From contig KB205944.1 of assembly GCA_000328965.1 (NCBI GenBank), positions 751,774 to 815,773 on the forward strand: a stretch of 64,000 nucleotides of DNA. Reading direction: 5' to 3'. This DNA comes from Ascocoryne sarcoides NRRL 50072. Taxonomy: Eukaryota > Ascomycota > Leotiomycetes > Helotiales > Gelatinodiscaceae. The notes below the pieces were generated by a model. That model made no database searches and was not told the origin of the DNA. It was given only the letters and a program-made list of their open reading frames with translations. Shown here piece after piece: positions 21,044 to 32,973 of this stretch. The first letter of the stretch is position 1, and every line of letters starts with the position of its first letter. Made by a program: the position numbers and the translations under genes.

Positions 21044-21395
21044 CTGTCTCCATATAGGTTGGAAGTATCAGGGTAAGGACCGTGACGTATCTACAGATTG
21101 CTCTCTACGGAAGAATAAGGCTGAGGGTTGAATGTATATCGGAGATCGGATGTCGGAAGTTACATAGCCGGGGTTATTAATATCAAAATAATGGAATAGA
21201 CTATCAAGTCCCTTATCTTATCGCACGGCACCCTTGAGCTCGAGCTCTAGTCAACAAATCTTTAAGCTTGTAATCAACTTTCTACCTTTTGACCACTCGT
21301 ACGTCTTGCTTTTTGGATCACCTAGCTAATTTTCCAGTATCCTTCATCTAATATCACCCACTGCATGCTAGCCAGGCGTTTCTAGGCCAGCAGTA
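21044..21395. promoter_or_regulatory. Divergent promoter region of gatA and the metallophosphatase gene
   Basis: 352 bp between two start codons that point away from each other. It contains GAGCTCGAGCTC-like sequence near 21238. No defined element is claimed. Confidence 0.4.
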
Positions 21396-23282
21396 ATGAG
21401 GCAACCATTGTCAATATGCAGCACCCTACTTTCTTACCTATCCATCGTCACCGCCGAGCAGCCTTCAGCGCCCAAGCCTGTCGCTGCCCCTATGCGATCT
21501 CTTCCATGGGGTGAACTTAATTTCTTGCAAACTACCGATACTCATGGCTGGCATGCAGGACATCTCCAAGAGCAAGCTTAACAGTTCCACAGAGCCCGTC
21601 ATTTGCTAATATAGCTTAGACCGCAGTACTCGGCCGACTGGGGTGATTATATCTCCTTCGCAGAACGAATGCGTGAGAAAGCAGACACCATTGGAGTTGA
21701 TATCCTCCTTGTGGATACCGGCGATCGCATAGAAGGAAATGGCTTGTACGATGCCTCAGATCCAAAGGGGGAATACACTTACGACATTTTCAAGGAGCAA
21801 GAAATAGATATTATCTGTACAGGGAATCACGAGCTATACCAAATTGATGCTGCAGCGAGAGAGTATGATCGGACAGTGCCGAATTTCAAGGGAAAATATA
21901 TTGCCTCGAACCTAGACTACATCAACCCAGATACCGGAAAGCAAGTTCCAATGGCACAGCGGTACCGGAAGTTTACGACAAAAAATCAAGGCATTCGTGT
22001 CCTGGCTATGGGGTTTTTGTTCGACTTCACCGGAAATGCTAATAACACCGTGGTACAATCGGTGGAGAAAACCATTGATGAGAAATGGTTCCAGGATGCT
22101 ATTAGAGAAAAGGTTGACCTATTCCTGATTATTGGTCATGTGATGCTTCGTGGCCCAGAGTACAAGGCGATTTACAAAGCAATCCGAAGCCAAAATTGGG
22201 ACACTCCAATTCAGTTTTTTGGCGGCCATAGTCATATTCGAGACTTTGCAAAGTATGATTCAAAAGCATATGGCTTCCAGAGCGGACGATATATGGAGAC
22301 AATTGGCTGGATGTCAATCGAGGGCATCAAGGCAAAGAGCAAGAGCGTGGACTCCGACAAGAGCGAAGCCAGTCGCGGCATGAAATTTAAAAGGCGATAT
22401 ATCGACAATAATTTATACGGTTACCACTACCACACTGGACTAAATGACACGACTTTCCCGACAGAGCATGGCCAGAACGTATCAAGTTCGATTCATCAAG
22501 CAAGAAAGGCTATGAATCTAGACCATAATTTTGGATGTGCACCGAAGGACCTCTGGGTAAATAGGGCACCATATCCTAGCAACGACAGCATCTTTACATG
22601 GCTGGAAACCGAGGTAGTTCCAGACATTGTTGTCAACCCAGACCGGAAAGATATCCCGACACTAGCTTTTGTAAATACCGGAGCAATGAGATTTGACATC
22701 TTCAAAGGAACCTTTACTCGAGATACCACCTACATAATCTCTCCATTCGTCAGCAAGTTTCGTTTCATCAAAGACGTCCCCTACACATTAGGCAAAGTTA
22801 TTCTCAAACTGCTCAATAACAATGGCCCAATTCTTGAGTCTACAGAATTAAAGACGTTCTACCTCCCACCCCCAGAACAAATGTCCATCCAGTCCGACAT
22901 TATCATTCCGAATGGACCAAGACCAGGACACATGTTTGCAGCTGGTGTTCAGGTCCCATTGATAACTTCCCAATCTCCAGATCTAGTCCCTGGCTATACA
23001 ACCAAAGATGACGGAGGCGATGACGGAGATGACACTGTCCACGCTCCAATCTCCTTCTACCGTACACCAAACTGCATCCAGAGTCCCATCTCTTTTCCTG
23101 AGAAAGAGGACCCCGAGGCTGTGGATTTAGTGTTTATAGACTTCATCGAGCCATGGATACTTCTTGCCTTAAAATTTCTCGGTGGTGGATATACCGCAAA
23201 CGATGTGCAGAGTTATAGAAACGAGACGTTGACGGAGTTAATGGCGGGGTGGATTAAAGATAACTGGGCCCAAGATTGTTAG
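21396..23282 (+). CDS. Secreted/vacuolar calcineurin-like metallophosphatase, 5'-nucleotidase family (YHR202W-like)
   Basis: Two exons, 21396-21571 and 21620-23282, give 612 residues. The intron uses a GC donor (GCAAGC) and an AG acceptor; this is the only join that yields the conserved HGWHAGHLQEPQYSADW. Metal-binding motifs are present in order: Asp48/His50 (TTDTHGW), VDTGDRIEGNGL, CTGNHELYQ, IIGHVM and GGHSHIRDF. The start MRQPLSICSTLLSYLSIVTA is a signal peptide. The C-terminal half resembles the 5'-nucleotidase C-terminal domain (FVNTGAMRFDIFKGTFTRD). Homologues include yeast YHR202W, a vacuolar protein of unclear substrate. Hydrolysis of nucleotide or other phosphate esters is inferred from the family. 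Confidence 0.92.
21572..21619 (+). other. GC-AG intron in the metallophosphatase gene
   Basis: A 48-nt intron: donor GA|GCAAGC, branch-like GCTAAT, acceptor TTAG|A. No GT donor in the region gives the conserved reading. Confidence 0.8.
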
Positions 23283-24016
23283 GTTCTTCTTACTTACTTC
23301 AGCAAAATTGTGTCGGTGTCTGGCTCTTAAGAATGGTAATCACTGAATGGCTTCAGAGATACTGGGAATACACAGCCAAGCTCATAATACAACGTAATAT
23401 TTAATCAAAACGCGTTCAAACAAAGGAAAGGAGTGGCGGAACAAGCGAGAAGTCTGGCAAACACAGGGGTTTCCGATAACAACGCCATCACGGCTTGCGC
23501 CACAGTAACCGATGGGCGTCCGTTTCAGATCCGAGATCTTCTATACCAGTCAGGGGGCATTTTTAAACAACGCTTCGTAAGATCTGACCTGCATATACTT
23601 CCGACAACATTGAAACACTCACCAACAACTGTTGTATCCTCTCTCAACCTATCATTTCCGTTACTCAAAACAAGGTCACCGGAATGAGAGGAGCGTGACA
23701 TTTGTTTTAGGAATTCTATTATTGATTTGATTTGACTTGTTTCGTTTCGTTTCATACCGCCTGCGTAGTTGTATGTACCCGGAGCTTTCACTCGGCACCC
23801 CGCGAGCTATGCAAACCCGGCAATGCCACCCCATGCTTCTCGTCACTCATGATGCCCGTCGAGATGAAGCTTTGTACAGTAGGGAAAATAAGAGGGAATA
23901 TAAAATGCAAAAAGGAAAGCGGAAGAAGCCTCTAAGTCCGTCAGGCTATGCGCCATTACGCCATACCCGTATCCCATATTCTTTGAATTATCGAAACTCA
24001 AAATGAAAAGAGCCAT
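23283..24016. other. Convergent intergenic spacer
   Basis: Between the metallophosphatase and protease 3' ends. Short frames exist on both strands but none shows family features. Confidence 0.4.
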
Positions 24017-25263
24017 CTAAGTCGCCTTCGCGAAACCAAACCTGGGTCCACTGGCATCGAAAATTCCATAATAGGCGTTGAAGAAGACGTCCCCGTAGAT
24101 GTTCTGCGAGCCTGAGCCCACCGACTGCAGGGATCCATAACAGGAGCTCCCGCCTGCAGAGCTGAAGTTCATCAGAGAGGCGGGAATGGTTGCGTAGGAC
24201 GTCGGCCCGACCTTGAAACTAAGAGTTGGGAGCGTGGCGCTGCAATCGAAGACGTAGCCGCCTTGAGAGGAGTCATAGCTTGCACTGGAAACTTGGGCGT
24301 AGTACGCGTCGACGGCAGCGTCGCCCATGAGTATGAGGGTAGTTCCAGTATCCGAGATTCCGGTGTAGCCGGACATGGAATGTGTCTTGGAACCGACTTT
24401 GTAGCTCGTGCTTGGAAACTCCCAGAAACCATTGGAGTCATCGACATCAGCGTAGACGATGGAGCCTGTATATTTTGAGGAATCAGTGTAGCCAAAGTCG
24501 TAGGCGCCATCAGCGTTGAAGGGGAGGTAGGCGGCGAAGAGGGGTGAGTCTAGGGATGCTTTGGCGTTGTCAAAGAAGGTGGATTGTGGGTCTGGAGAGA
24601 CGGTATTAATACTGCTGAAGGCAAGGCCCACAAGACCATCGCTGGAGTCAGAGACAAAGGACGAAGAGACTTTTTTGGCAAGTTCCACAGCTTGCCCTGT
24701 GACGGTTGTGCCACCGATAGTGACAGTGTCAGTTCCTACGACTCCGGAGGCACCAGAGCCATCGGCGTATTCAATGGACCAGGTACTACCGGAGAGGGTT
24801 GAGTAGGTAGTAGATTTGCTGGAGGTATATATGTTGTGGCCGGTCCGTTCTGATGAAGGGAGGAGAGAGGAGAAGACCCATCTATTTTGAAAATTAGTTT
24901 GATACTTTGATTCATAGGAGAGAATTCTCACAAGTCAGCACTACCTGTATCAAAATCCAAATTGAGTGATTGACCACCAACAGAGGTTGAAACGAGGTAT
25001 TCAGCCCCATCCGCAGGAGCGGCTTCCGCAGAACTGTCTTGACGTTTGTGAACCTCGGCTAGGAAAGAATTGGTGAAATCTTGTGTAGGGGTCAAGTGGT
25101 GCTTTGCGTAGGCCTTGAGCATGGCAGCTGTCCCATTCCGAACATAGTTGGTATTGTGTACGGCCGAAGCAGACCAATTTGATGTGCCGCGAGCCTTAAC
25201 TGAAGGAGCTGGTGCGGCTTGGGCCACGAGGGCAAGGGCAAGGATGATGAGGGTAGAGAACAT
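24017..25263 (-). CDS. Secreted pepsin-like aspartic protease (A1 family, endothiapepsin-like)
   Basis: Two exons, 24932-25263 and 24017-24881, with a 50-nt intron, give 398 residues. The start MFSTLIILALALVAQAAPAP is a signal peptide. A propeptide follows up to a KR site at residues 73-74 (VHKR). The two catalytic aspartates are Asp105 in DFDTGSADLW and Asp288 in GISDTGTTL. The flap region YADGSGASG and the ending IYGDVFFNAYYGIFD are typical of endothiapepsin and penicillopepsin. It should act outside the cell on proteins at acid pH. The intron splits the DTG-containing exon at a place common in this family. Serine/threonine-rich surface segments are usual for secreted fungal proteases. Confidence 0.95.
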
Positions 25264-26215
25264 GCTGAGTTGAGCTGGAGAACGTAAAATATAAAGAAGC
25301 GAAAGACTGGAGTGAGATGATGCGTAACGAGAAGGGCAGAGACTTGACCTTATATCCTCGGACTGGTGTGGATACTCAAGCTGGCCTCCTCCGTACGGAA
25401 GGTTAAAGGTATGGAGCGTATAGCGATAAAATTGTCTCCTGCCCCTCTATCCCGAACCGGCGATTATGGTTGGAAGGCAGGGCAACCCTTGATCAAAGCG
25501 AATGTATGTTTGTCGTAATTGGTAGATCAGGTTGGATCCATCTCAAATTGAATAGTACTAGGTTAGAAGAAGAGGGATCTTGGCCCTAGCATTGTCACCA
25601 AAACCCGGGTGCAAGACCAGACGAAATGAGGCGTGGGCATCAAGGTATTGTATTCGTCCAGTGGCATTTCTTGTAAACATCAGATGATAGTTGTTTTGAA
25701 ACTCGAACCCAACTCAACCTAGACAACTGGCATTGTGGGCGGAGGCGCCTCGGGAAATCATGTTATTGCACTGCGCAGTGTAGTAAGTTAATATGGTTGT
25801 GTGGTAAGTGACGAGGGTATAATATAATACTAAGCTTCAGATTATATTTATCACAATCTAAGGACAAATGTCTGTTTTAGGAAGGTGCGTACAATGTTCC
25901 TGATCGAGAGTCTGGTATTTTACGTCTCGGTGGGGTTGCCTTGCTAATGTGCTAGTGAATTTTGAATACTGTACTGGCCATAATTGGTATCAGCGTTTGA
26001 TGAGGCGTAATCGTACGAAAGGTACCTTGGTATCATATGCATCTAACTGAGCCTTGTGTGGATCACCAAGCTTTCAATGCCGGGGTATTTCAAACACCCC
26101 ACAAGTCGCCTTTCCAGAAGCGCCCTGATGCAATCCGACCACTACTCACCAACTCTCCCCCCTCCATCACCTCAGTTTTCGACGAGGCACGCTTTCTACA
26201 ACATGAGTAAACAAC

Positions 26216-26488
26216 ATGAAGGCGGCGCTTGAATTGCTAGGCCAAGGCAAGTATTTCCAAAATAAAAACAAGCGAGCAAGGTTCTTGTTACGGATGGTCC
26301 GAAAAGAAGCCGCTGGAGCTGATGTGTACGACTGCGGTGAGAGGTGGCACCAGCGTTGGTGATTGACGGCACGTGCAAAGGGGTTTAGCTTAGAAGAGAA
26401 GGCGGCGAGAAGTTTAAGATTGATTGGTATGCAAGAGAATCTGGCAATCACTTCTAAGAGGTCAGGCACACAGATGGCATCAACTTGA
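26216..26488 (+). CDS. Candidate two-exon small basic protein
   Basis: An ATG at 26216 opens MKAALELLGQGKYFQNKNKR and runs 40 codons to a good donor (GTGAGA). An acceptor TTAG at 26390-26393, behind a GATTGAC branch-like site, continues in frame for 30 more codons. Exons would be 26216-26336 and 26394-26488, giving 71 residues. No family is recognised. The codon pattern looks protein-like, but the opposite strand is also open here, so this remains speculative. Confidence 0.25.
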
Positions 26489-26793
26489 TTACTTCTAGCG
26501 GGTTTGAAGACCGTCGAAATAAGGGAGGTCCAAGGGTCTCAAGATGCCCAATAAGGGCCCGAGTAACCTAGCAGGAGGGATGTAAATTTCCTACGGTAGC
26601 TTGTCTTCAGAGAATACAACCAATAATCCATCGCCATAAAGAATCAAGTTTAAAGCAGAATCGGGTTTGATATTCAAATAAGGACACTCGCTAGCTGGGG
26701 AGTAAGCATGGCTTTAGGGATAAGAATGCCCATCGGTAATGCCATCCTCCAAGAAGGAAGATTCGCCTTTGGGATTCTATCCTTACCTAAGGA

Positions 26794-27024
26794 TTATAGC
26801 ATTGCTGTCAGTTGCAACATGAATTCTGGATCATGGATCGCTGCATGCACTGTAAGATCATCTGGCCGATCACTGATTAAGGGTATGTGGTCGAAATCCC
26901 AATTAGGAAGGCATTTCAAAGCAGTTTCCAGAGAGTAAAAAGGGAAGAGGATAGAGCTCGATGATCTTGGACAAAATTGAAACTCCGAAGCCTTCGAATG
27001 ACACGAGAGATTCACCGAGCTCAT
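26794..27024 (-). CDS. Candidate unrecognised open frame (possible exon)
   Basis: A 76-residue frame including LPNWDFDHIPLISDRPDDL and HDPEFMLQL has balanced, protein-like composition. It belongs to no family I recognise and may be an exon of a decayed or spliced gene. Confidence 0.2.
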   Translation of the reverse strand: MSSVNLSCHSKASEFQFCPRSSSSILFPFYSLETALKCLPNWDFDHIPLISDRPDDLTVHAAIHDPEFMLQLTAML

Positions 27025-27587
27025 CTCACATCGTTACAGAATTGTAAGCTAGAAGTACGCCTGCATAAGCAGAGCTTGCTACGACCACGAAAACAGAGTA
27101 GAAGTACAAAGTATTAGATATTGGAGCTGACTGTCTCTGGCAAAGTCGACAGCATTGCATGGCATACAGTATTAGAAACAGGAATTTAGTGAAGGCGACG
27201 TGGAAAACACTAACATAAACCTCTCTACCTTAAATTAGTAAAATGCCGAGGGAGACAAATATCGAGACACCAAAGATTATAGGGAGCAATTTCAGAGTAT
27301 GACACTTGTCTTCGAGATACGAGGACTTGGCTCAAATATCTTTCTAGGCCCGATTCAGACAAAAGATCCACGCGCTTAGCAAATTCATGACCTACCGGTT
27401 GAATGATGTACAAGATTTTCAAACTGGAAGTTCTGCCTGCCCTAGAGCCATTTCCCATTTATACACAACCAAACTCCAAGCAATGCAGCAAACCCGTTTC
27501 TCTAATCGAACAGTATTTCCCGTAGGTCCTCTAAGATCGAGAGCTATGCCATGCTCCAACCGTCCTTCCCCATTGACATTCGACAGC

Positions 27588-28340
27588 CTAACCTCTGCTC
27601 TTGGTATTGAGGATCAATGCAACAATGAGCCTGTAGAGGTTAGTACAAGCGTAGTCTTATATTGGAATACTACTGACCCGTATAGACCCAACACCTCACC
27701 GAAGATCAATATTAGAACCATACCAACAAATATTCTTGATTGTTGCATGTAGGATCTCACTCCCATATCTCCCACAATGCCTATCGCATATCCTGCAGCA
27801 AGACCGGTTAAACCAACCGAAAGCCCGCAGGCAAGATGCATAAAGCCACTAAGATGATTGTCAGCTGCTGTTCCCCCTGTGACTGCTTGATATTTCCTTA
27901 CTTGAATAAGCTATAATGTTGGGCTGGAGGAGGTCCCATATCGCCTGCTATGAGGACAGCGATGACCAGGGAATAGACAGCAATGATACCCGACATAACC
28001 ACTGGAATAAGTGACTGTTTTGCCCACATATTAGCACTGGGTGCACACATGTACTGGACTTGATATGCAACTTGCCTTCATGATTAGATCTGGCCTAAAT
28101 GTTCCCACGCCCGCAATTCCGATTCCAGACTTGGCTGTGCCATATGCGGCACCGATACCTATCCCAACGATCAGTACTGTGCTGCGAGTCCAATACCATC
28201 TGCCTTACATCCAAACGTCATAGCGAAACAAATGCCGGCCTAGAGAAGCAATTAGTATAATCCCAACTACGCAAGGAAGCTCCATTGCTCACCATTCCGA
28301 AGAACGGCGCGAACTTGGGCGCCAACTCCGGATTTGACAT
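27588..28340 (-). CDS. VMA11: V-type ATPase proteolipid subunit c' (Vma11)
   Basis: Six small exons: 28293-28340, 28209-28239, 28076-28158, 27902-28014, 27678-27848 and 27588-27630, giving 162 residues. All phases match. Four membrane helices are evident. KSGIGIAGVGTFRPDLIMK and the SLIPVVMSGIIAVYSLV segment favour c' over c, since Vma11 has GIAGIGTFKPELIMKSLIPV here. The proton-carrying glutamate is Glu143 in LIFGEVLGLYG. The protein forms part of the membrane V0 ring and pumps protons into vacuoles and Golgi. The third intron (28015-28075) has a GC donor, GCAAGT. The product ends LIVALILNTKSRG, again typical of the family. Confidence 0.95.
28015..28075 (-). other. GC-AG intron in VMA11
   Basis: 61-nt intron with donor AAG|GCAAGT and acceptor ACAG|TCA, required to join LIMK to SLIPVV. 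Confidence 0.9.
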
Positions 28341-29123
28341 GATGAGGTTTAGCTCTAAGCGCGAAGGGAGGAGCTGGCCGAGAATGTGAGATGTGGGTGG
28401 AGGCTGCGATGGTGATAACTTAGACAGCGACCCAAGCTTCAAGAGGCCGAAGGGCAAGCTAGCTTAGCACCACGTGACCAAAAGATTTCCGATTTTGATT
28501 TTCCTAATTTAGGTTCCGTATTCTTATGATTTAGGAATTTAGGCTTTATTTTGATTTGAGAGAATATAGAGCTTCCTCTCATGATTCAAACACCTGTTGA
28601 ACGTGCAGGAGAGGCCGACGGACCAGCCATGACCAACAGCGGCCTTTAGAAGGCCCCGGAGCGAGGCATTAGGCGAGCAAGGCCATTGAACTTTGAGATC
28701 GCGAAGGTCGAATAACTTGTATCAAGTCCTGCTCCCCTATTTCATACCGCAACAGACCATCATCCATTGAGCTGTCTTGACTGGCAGTGCTTCGATGTGT
28801 CGACGCCCACACACTCTATATTTCCGCGATATCTGACCGTGCCGAAAGGTCATCAGCCACCGCCTAGAGCAATCTCTCCCCGACTCCTCAGATCATATCA
28901 ATAGATCGAGTCACCTTCGACCTCAGGGACAATAGTCTCGGTCGGGTTGTCCTGCTGCGGATCACCCTCTGTGCGCCAGCAGATACTTCTATGCTCGTTT
29001 CCAGATCGAGATCCTGAAGTTGGCGTAGTTACCCTCCGGCTTGGTGGTGTGGGTGAAGAAACACCTCAACGGGCTGATCTCTAAAGGACCTGGGAGACTG
29101 GCAGCCTCTTTTCCCCAGGCAGA
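28341..29123. promoter_or_regulatory. Divergent region between VMA11 and the RhoGEF gene
   Basis: 783 bp holding both promoters and probably a long leader for the RhoGEF gene. No specific site is claimed. Confidence 0.4.
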
Positions 29124-32100
29124 ATGGCAGACTATCAGCAGGGCAGATCTAATGGGCAGCGTCCAAATCAATATGGCGACTCTACGAACTATGCACGCGA
29201 TGCCGCCTTTTCGAACATTTTTGGCGCCGCCCCTCCTCCAGGCCGATCTCAAACGATGAACTCATCTGTGTCGCCTCCCTCCTCTCCTCATCAAGCCCGT
29301 ACGCACACGATGAGCTATCAGGCTTCGGGGATGCAGGGTGGGATGTATGGGGGGATGCAACGACAACCGCTTCCACGGCAACAGCAAGGCGGATATCCTA
29401 ATGAAGGGAACATATCCAATGGGGGAGGTATGCAGAATGGATATTATCAAGGCCCTCGAAGACCGCCGCCGGGTCCGCCAGGGCAGGTACAATCGCAGCC
29501 CCAACCTCAATATTTACCACAACAAGTCCGGCAAGATCGCCGACCATATCCCTCTCCAAATCGAATAGACCCGCGCGGTCCTCCTCCACAGCAGATGTAT
29601 AATCAGAGGCCTCCCGTTCCACGCTATTCTGTAGGCGCTAGTCCAGGACCGGGTCCTGCATTAAACTCAGATTCATATCGATCACAATCCATGGCAAGCA
29701 TTACAAGGCCTCAGATGTATGCTCCTCCCCCAGGAACATATGCACAAGCGCCAGCAAATGCTTTTAGGCAAGCACCATATCAAGGGCAACATTCATCTCG
29801 AACAACAGCACAGGGGCGAATAGTCCCTGAGAGACATGATGAGCGAACAATGTCTATGACAAGCTACCCTCAGGACAGAGATCAGCATCAGACCATGAGT
29901 GGGCGGATTATTCCGAATAGAAGAACATCGTCAGGGCCACAAGAGGCGCAACCAGACGGATATGTTAATCCAGGGCCAAGAAGCCCTGCGACACAAACCC
30001 GTACCACGAGCATGGCCTCAACAACAGTGGGCGTGGATATGAGTCGATCCATGTCCATGGCTTCGACAATTGCGCCTTCTGAGCGGACCGAAACACTTGA
30101 TAATCGAGCTTCAGTGACTAAATCCATAAGCAGCGGTACAGAGAAACGGCAGAAATCTCCTCTGGTATACCCTGCATTACTTTCACGGGTTGGAGAGTGC
30201 TTTCGAGACAAGATTACTGTGGGTGACAGGACTAAAAACGACCTAACGTACAAAAATGCTTTCAGTGGAGCCGAGGCCGTTGATGTTATTTCTTATATTA
30301 TCAAGACTACCGACAGAAATTTAGCACTGCTGCTGGGCCGAGCATTGGATGCCCAGAAGTTTTTTCACGATGTAACATACGATCACAGACTACGAGATTC
30401 GTCAACAGAAATGTACCAGTTTCGAGAGACGATGATGGATGAGCCTCATGAAACCCCCGAAGTCAATGGCGTTTTTGTGTTGTTGACTGAGTGCTACTCT
30501 CCAACTTGCACAAGAGATCAACTATGCTATTCGATAGCTTGCCCGAGACGCCTAGAGCAGCAGTCGAGATTGAATCTGAAACCACAACCAGGCCTTCGGC
30601 GTGAAAAGTCACAGGCCAGTCTGCACGATCAGGATGAACCCGATGAGCAGAAGCTTTGGATTAATACCGTCTCGCAAGAGGTTGCGGATAGTGTGAGCGA
30701 CCGCGAGAAGAAACGTCAAGAAGTAATTTCAGAAATCATGTACACCGAAAGAGATTTCGTGAAGGACTTGGAGTACCTACGGGATTTCTGGATCATGCCT
30801 TTGAGATCAACAAACCCTGCTGCCCCGTCCCCTATCCCGGAGTCGAGAAAAGAGCGAATTGTCCGGACCATCTTCTCGAATATCATTGACCAACCCAGCA
30901 TCCACGCTGTGAGTTCGAGGTTTGCCGAGGCTCTAACAGAGCGCCAGAAGAAACAACCAGTCGTCCAGTGTGTAGGAGACATCTTCCTCCAATTCGTCCC
31001 TCAGTTCGAACCCTTTATCGTCTACGGTTCTAATCAATTGGCTGGAAAATATGAATTTGAAAATGAACGGTCACTGAACCCCTATTTCTCCAAATTCGTA
31101 GACGAGACCGAACGGCGAAAGGAGTCGAGAAAGCTTGAATTGAACGGTTACTTGACTAAACCGACGACCAGACTTGCCCGTTACCCGTTGCTACTTGACA
31201 ATGTTCTCAAATATACTGAGCCAGAAAGCAAGGACAAGGAAGATATTCCAAAGGCTATGAAGATGATTCGAGATTTGTTGACCAGGGTGAACGCAGAGTC
31301 TGGTAAAGCAGAGAATCGCTTCAACCTTAAGCGCTTACACGAGCAACTTCGATTCCGTCCAAATGAACGTGTTGACCTAAAACTTACCGACCCTGGGCGA
31401 GAATTGATATATAAGGGCACGCTCAAGAAAACGCCAACCGACCCTTCAGATATCCAAGCCTATCTGTTTGATCACGCAATGCTCTTAGTCCGCATAAAAA
31501 TGGTAGGGAAGAAAGAGGAGGTCAAGGTGTACCGCAGACCTATTCCACTCGAGCTTCTTTCAATTCGCGAGATGGAAGAAGTCATTCCCAAGTTGGGTGT
31601 AGTCAAGCGCCCGTCGTCTAGCTTGATTCCCGGGACAAAGTCGACCACAAATGACTCCTCGAAGAAAGAAGGCTTCCCTATAACCTTCAGACATCTTGGT
31701 AAAGGTGGATATGAATTGACACTGTTCGCAAATACACAGGGGTCAAGAAAGAAATGGATGGAGCATATTGGGGACCAACAAGCGATTTTGAGGAAGCGCG
31801 GGGATTTCTATAATCGGTCAATCCTATCCAGCAGCTTCTTCTCTGCAACAAACAGGGTCAATTGTGTAGCACCATTTGGTTTGTACTTACTATCAACTTT
31901 ATTATGGCTGGTGCTAACAAGTTACAGATGGCGGTCGTAAATTGATTTACGGAACTGACAACGGTATTTACGTCTCGGATCGAAGGGCGAAAGACGCTGC
32001 CGCGAAACCAATGAAGGTCCTCGATGTGACAAACGTAACTCAGATTGACGTCTTAGAAGAGTACCAGTTACTACTGGTGCTGTCTCAGAAGTCACTGTAC

Positions 32101-32973
32101 TCGTATCCCCTCTCTGCCTTAAATCCTAACGAACCTGCGCTCGCAAAGCGGCCAAAGAAAATTCAGAGTCATTGTAATTTCTTTAAGACAGGTATATGTT
32201 TGGGTCGCCATCTGGTCTGCTGTGTCAAATCCTCGGCATTGTCAACTACAATTAAAGTCTTCGAGCCCAACGATGCAATGTCAAAGGGTAAAAAGCAGAA
32301 AGGGTTTAAGATGTTCAACAGCGGACAGGACGAACTTAAGGCATTTAAGGAATTTTACATTCCTACAGAATCTTCCTCGATTCATTTCCTAAAGTCAAAG
32401 CTATGTGTTGCTTGTGCACGAGGATTTGAAGTAGTGTCGCTCGAGACTCTTGAAACACAATCTCTCCTGGATCAAGCGGATACTTCCTTGGACTTTGTGG
32501 CTCGTAAGGAGAATGTTCGACCCATCCATATCGAGCGTCTAAATGGCGAATTTCTTCTTAATTATTCAGAATTCTCATTCTTTGTCAATCGTAATGGATG
32601 GAGGGCACGACCGGATTGGAGAATAGATTGGGAAGGTCTGCCTCAGAGTTTTGCCCTCTCCTACCCTTGGATACTAGCGTTCGAGCCAAATTTCATCGAG
32701 ATCAGAAACATAGACACAAATGCCGTACACATCGTACCACACAAAAGCATTCGCATGCTTCACACAAGCACCCGAGAGGCAAGTTTCCTTCAGAAGCCTA
32801 TATAATAAGTTGCTAACCAGATTTAGATTCTATACGCGTATGAAGACGAACGGGGCGATGATGTCGTTGCGGCTATTGATTTCTGGCCACCGGGAAGAAA
32901 ACCAGAAGTGCAACCGCCACCGTCAGAAGGCAACATCCGGGATTCGCATCCCCAGACATCTGCCAGGCATTAA
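29124..32973 (+). CDS. ROM2: Rho1 guanine nucleotide exchange factor (Rom1/Rom2 type: DEP, DH, PH, CNH)
   Basis: Three exons: 29124-31878, 31928-32778 and 32827-32973, giving 1250 residues. The N-terminal 340 residues are low-complexity, rich in Q, P, S and M. A DEP domain follows at about 350-430 (FSGAEAVDVISYIIKTTDRN). The DH (RhoGEF) domain is at about 530-740 (SEIMYTERDFVKDLEYLRDF) and the PH domain at about 755-890. A CNH (citron) domain fills about 925-1230 (LIYGTDNGIYVSD onward). The order matches yeast Rom2, which activates Rho1 at the plasma membrane in the cell-wall integrity pathway. The second intron has a GC donor (GCAAGT). The start ATG opens MADYQQGRSNGQRPN, a natural N-terminus. 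Confidence 0.95.
32779..32826 (+). other. GC-AG intron in the RhoGEF gene
   Basis: 48-nt intron with donor GAG|GCAAGT, a GCTAAC branch and acceptor TTAG|ATT, needed to join STRE to ILYAYEDERGDD. Confidence 0.9.

Larger units (their letters stand above)
25264..27587. other. Long interval with only weak coding candidates
   Basis: Contains the protease promoter on its left side (a TATATAAGGTC-like box on the reverse strand near 25350) and possible small genes at 26216-26488 and 26794-27024. The rest is unremarkable spacer. Confidence 0.4.
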
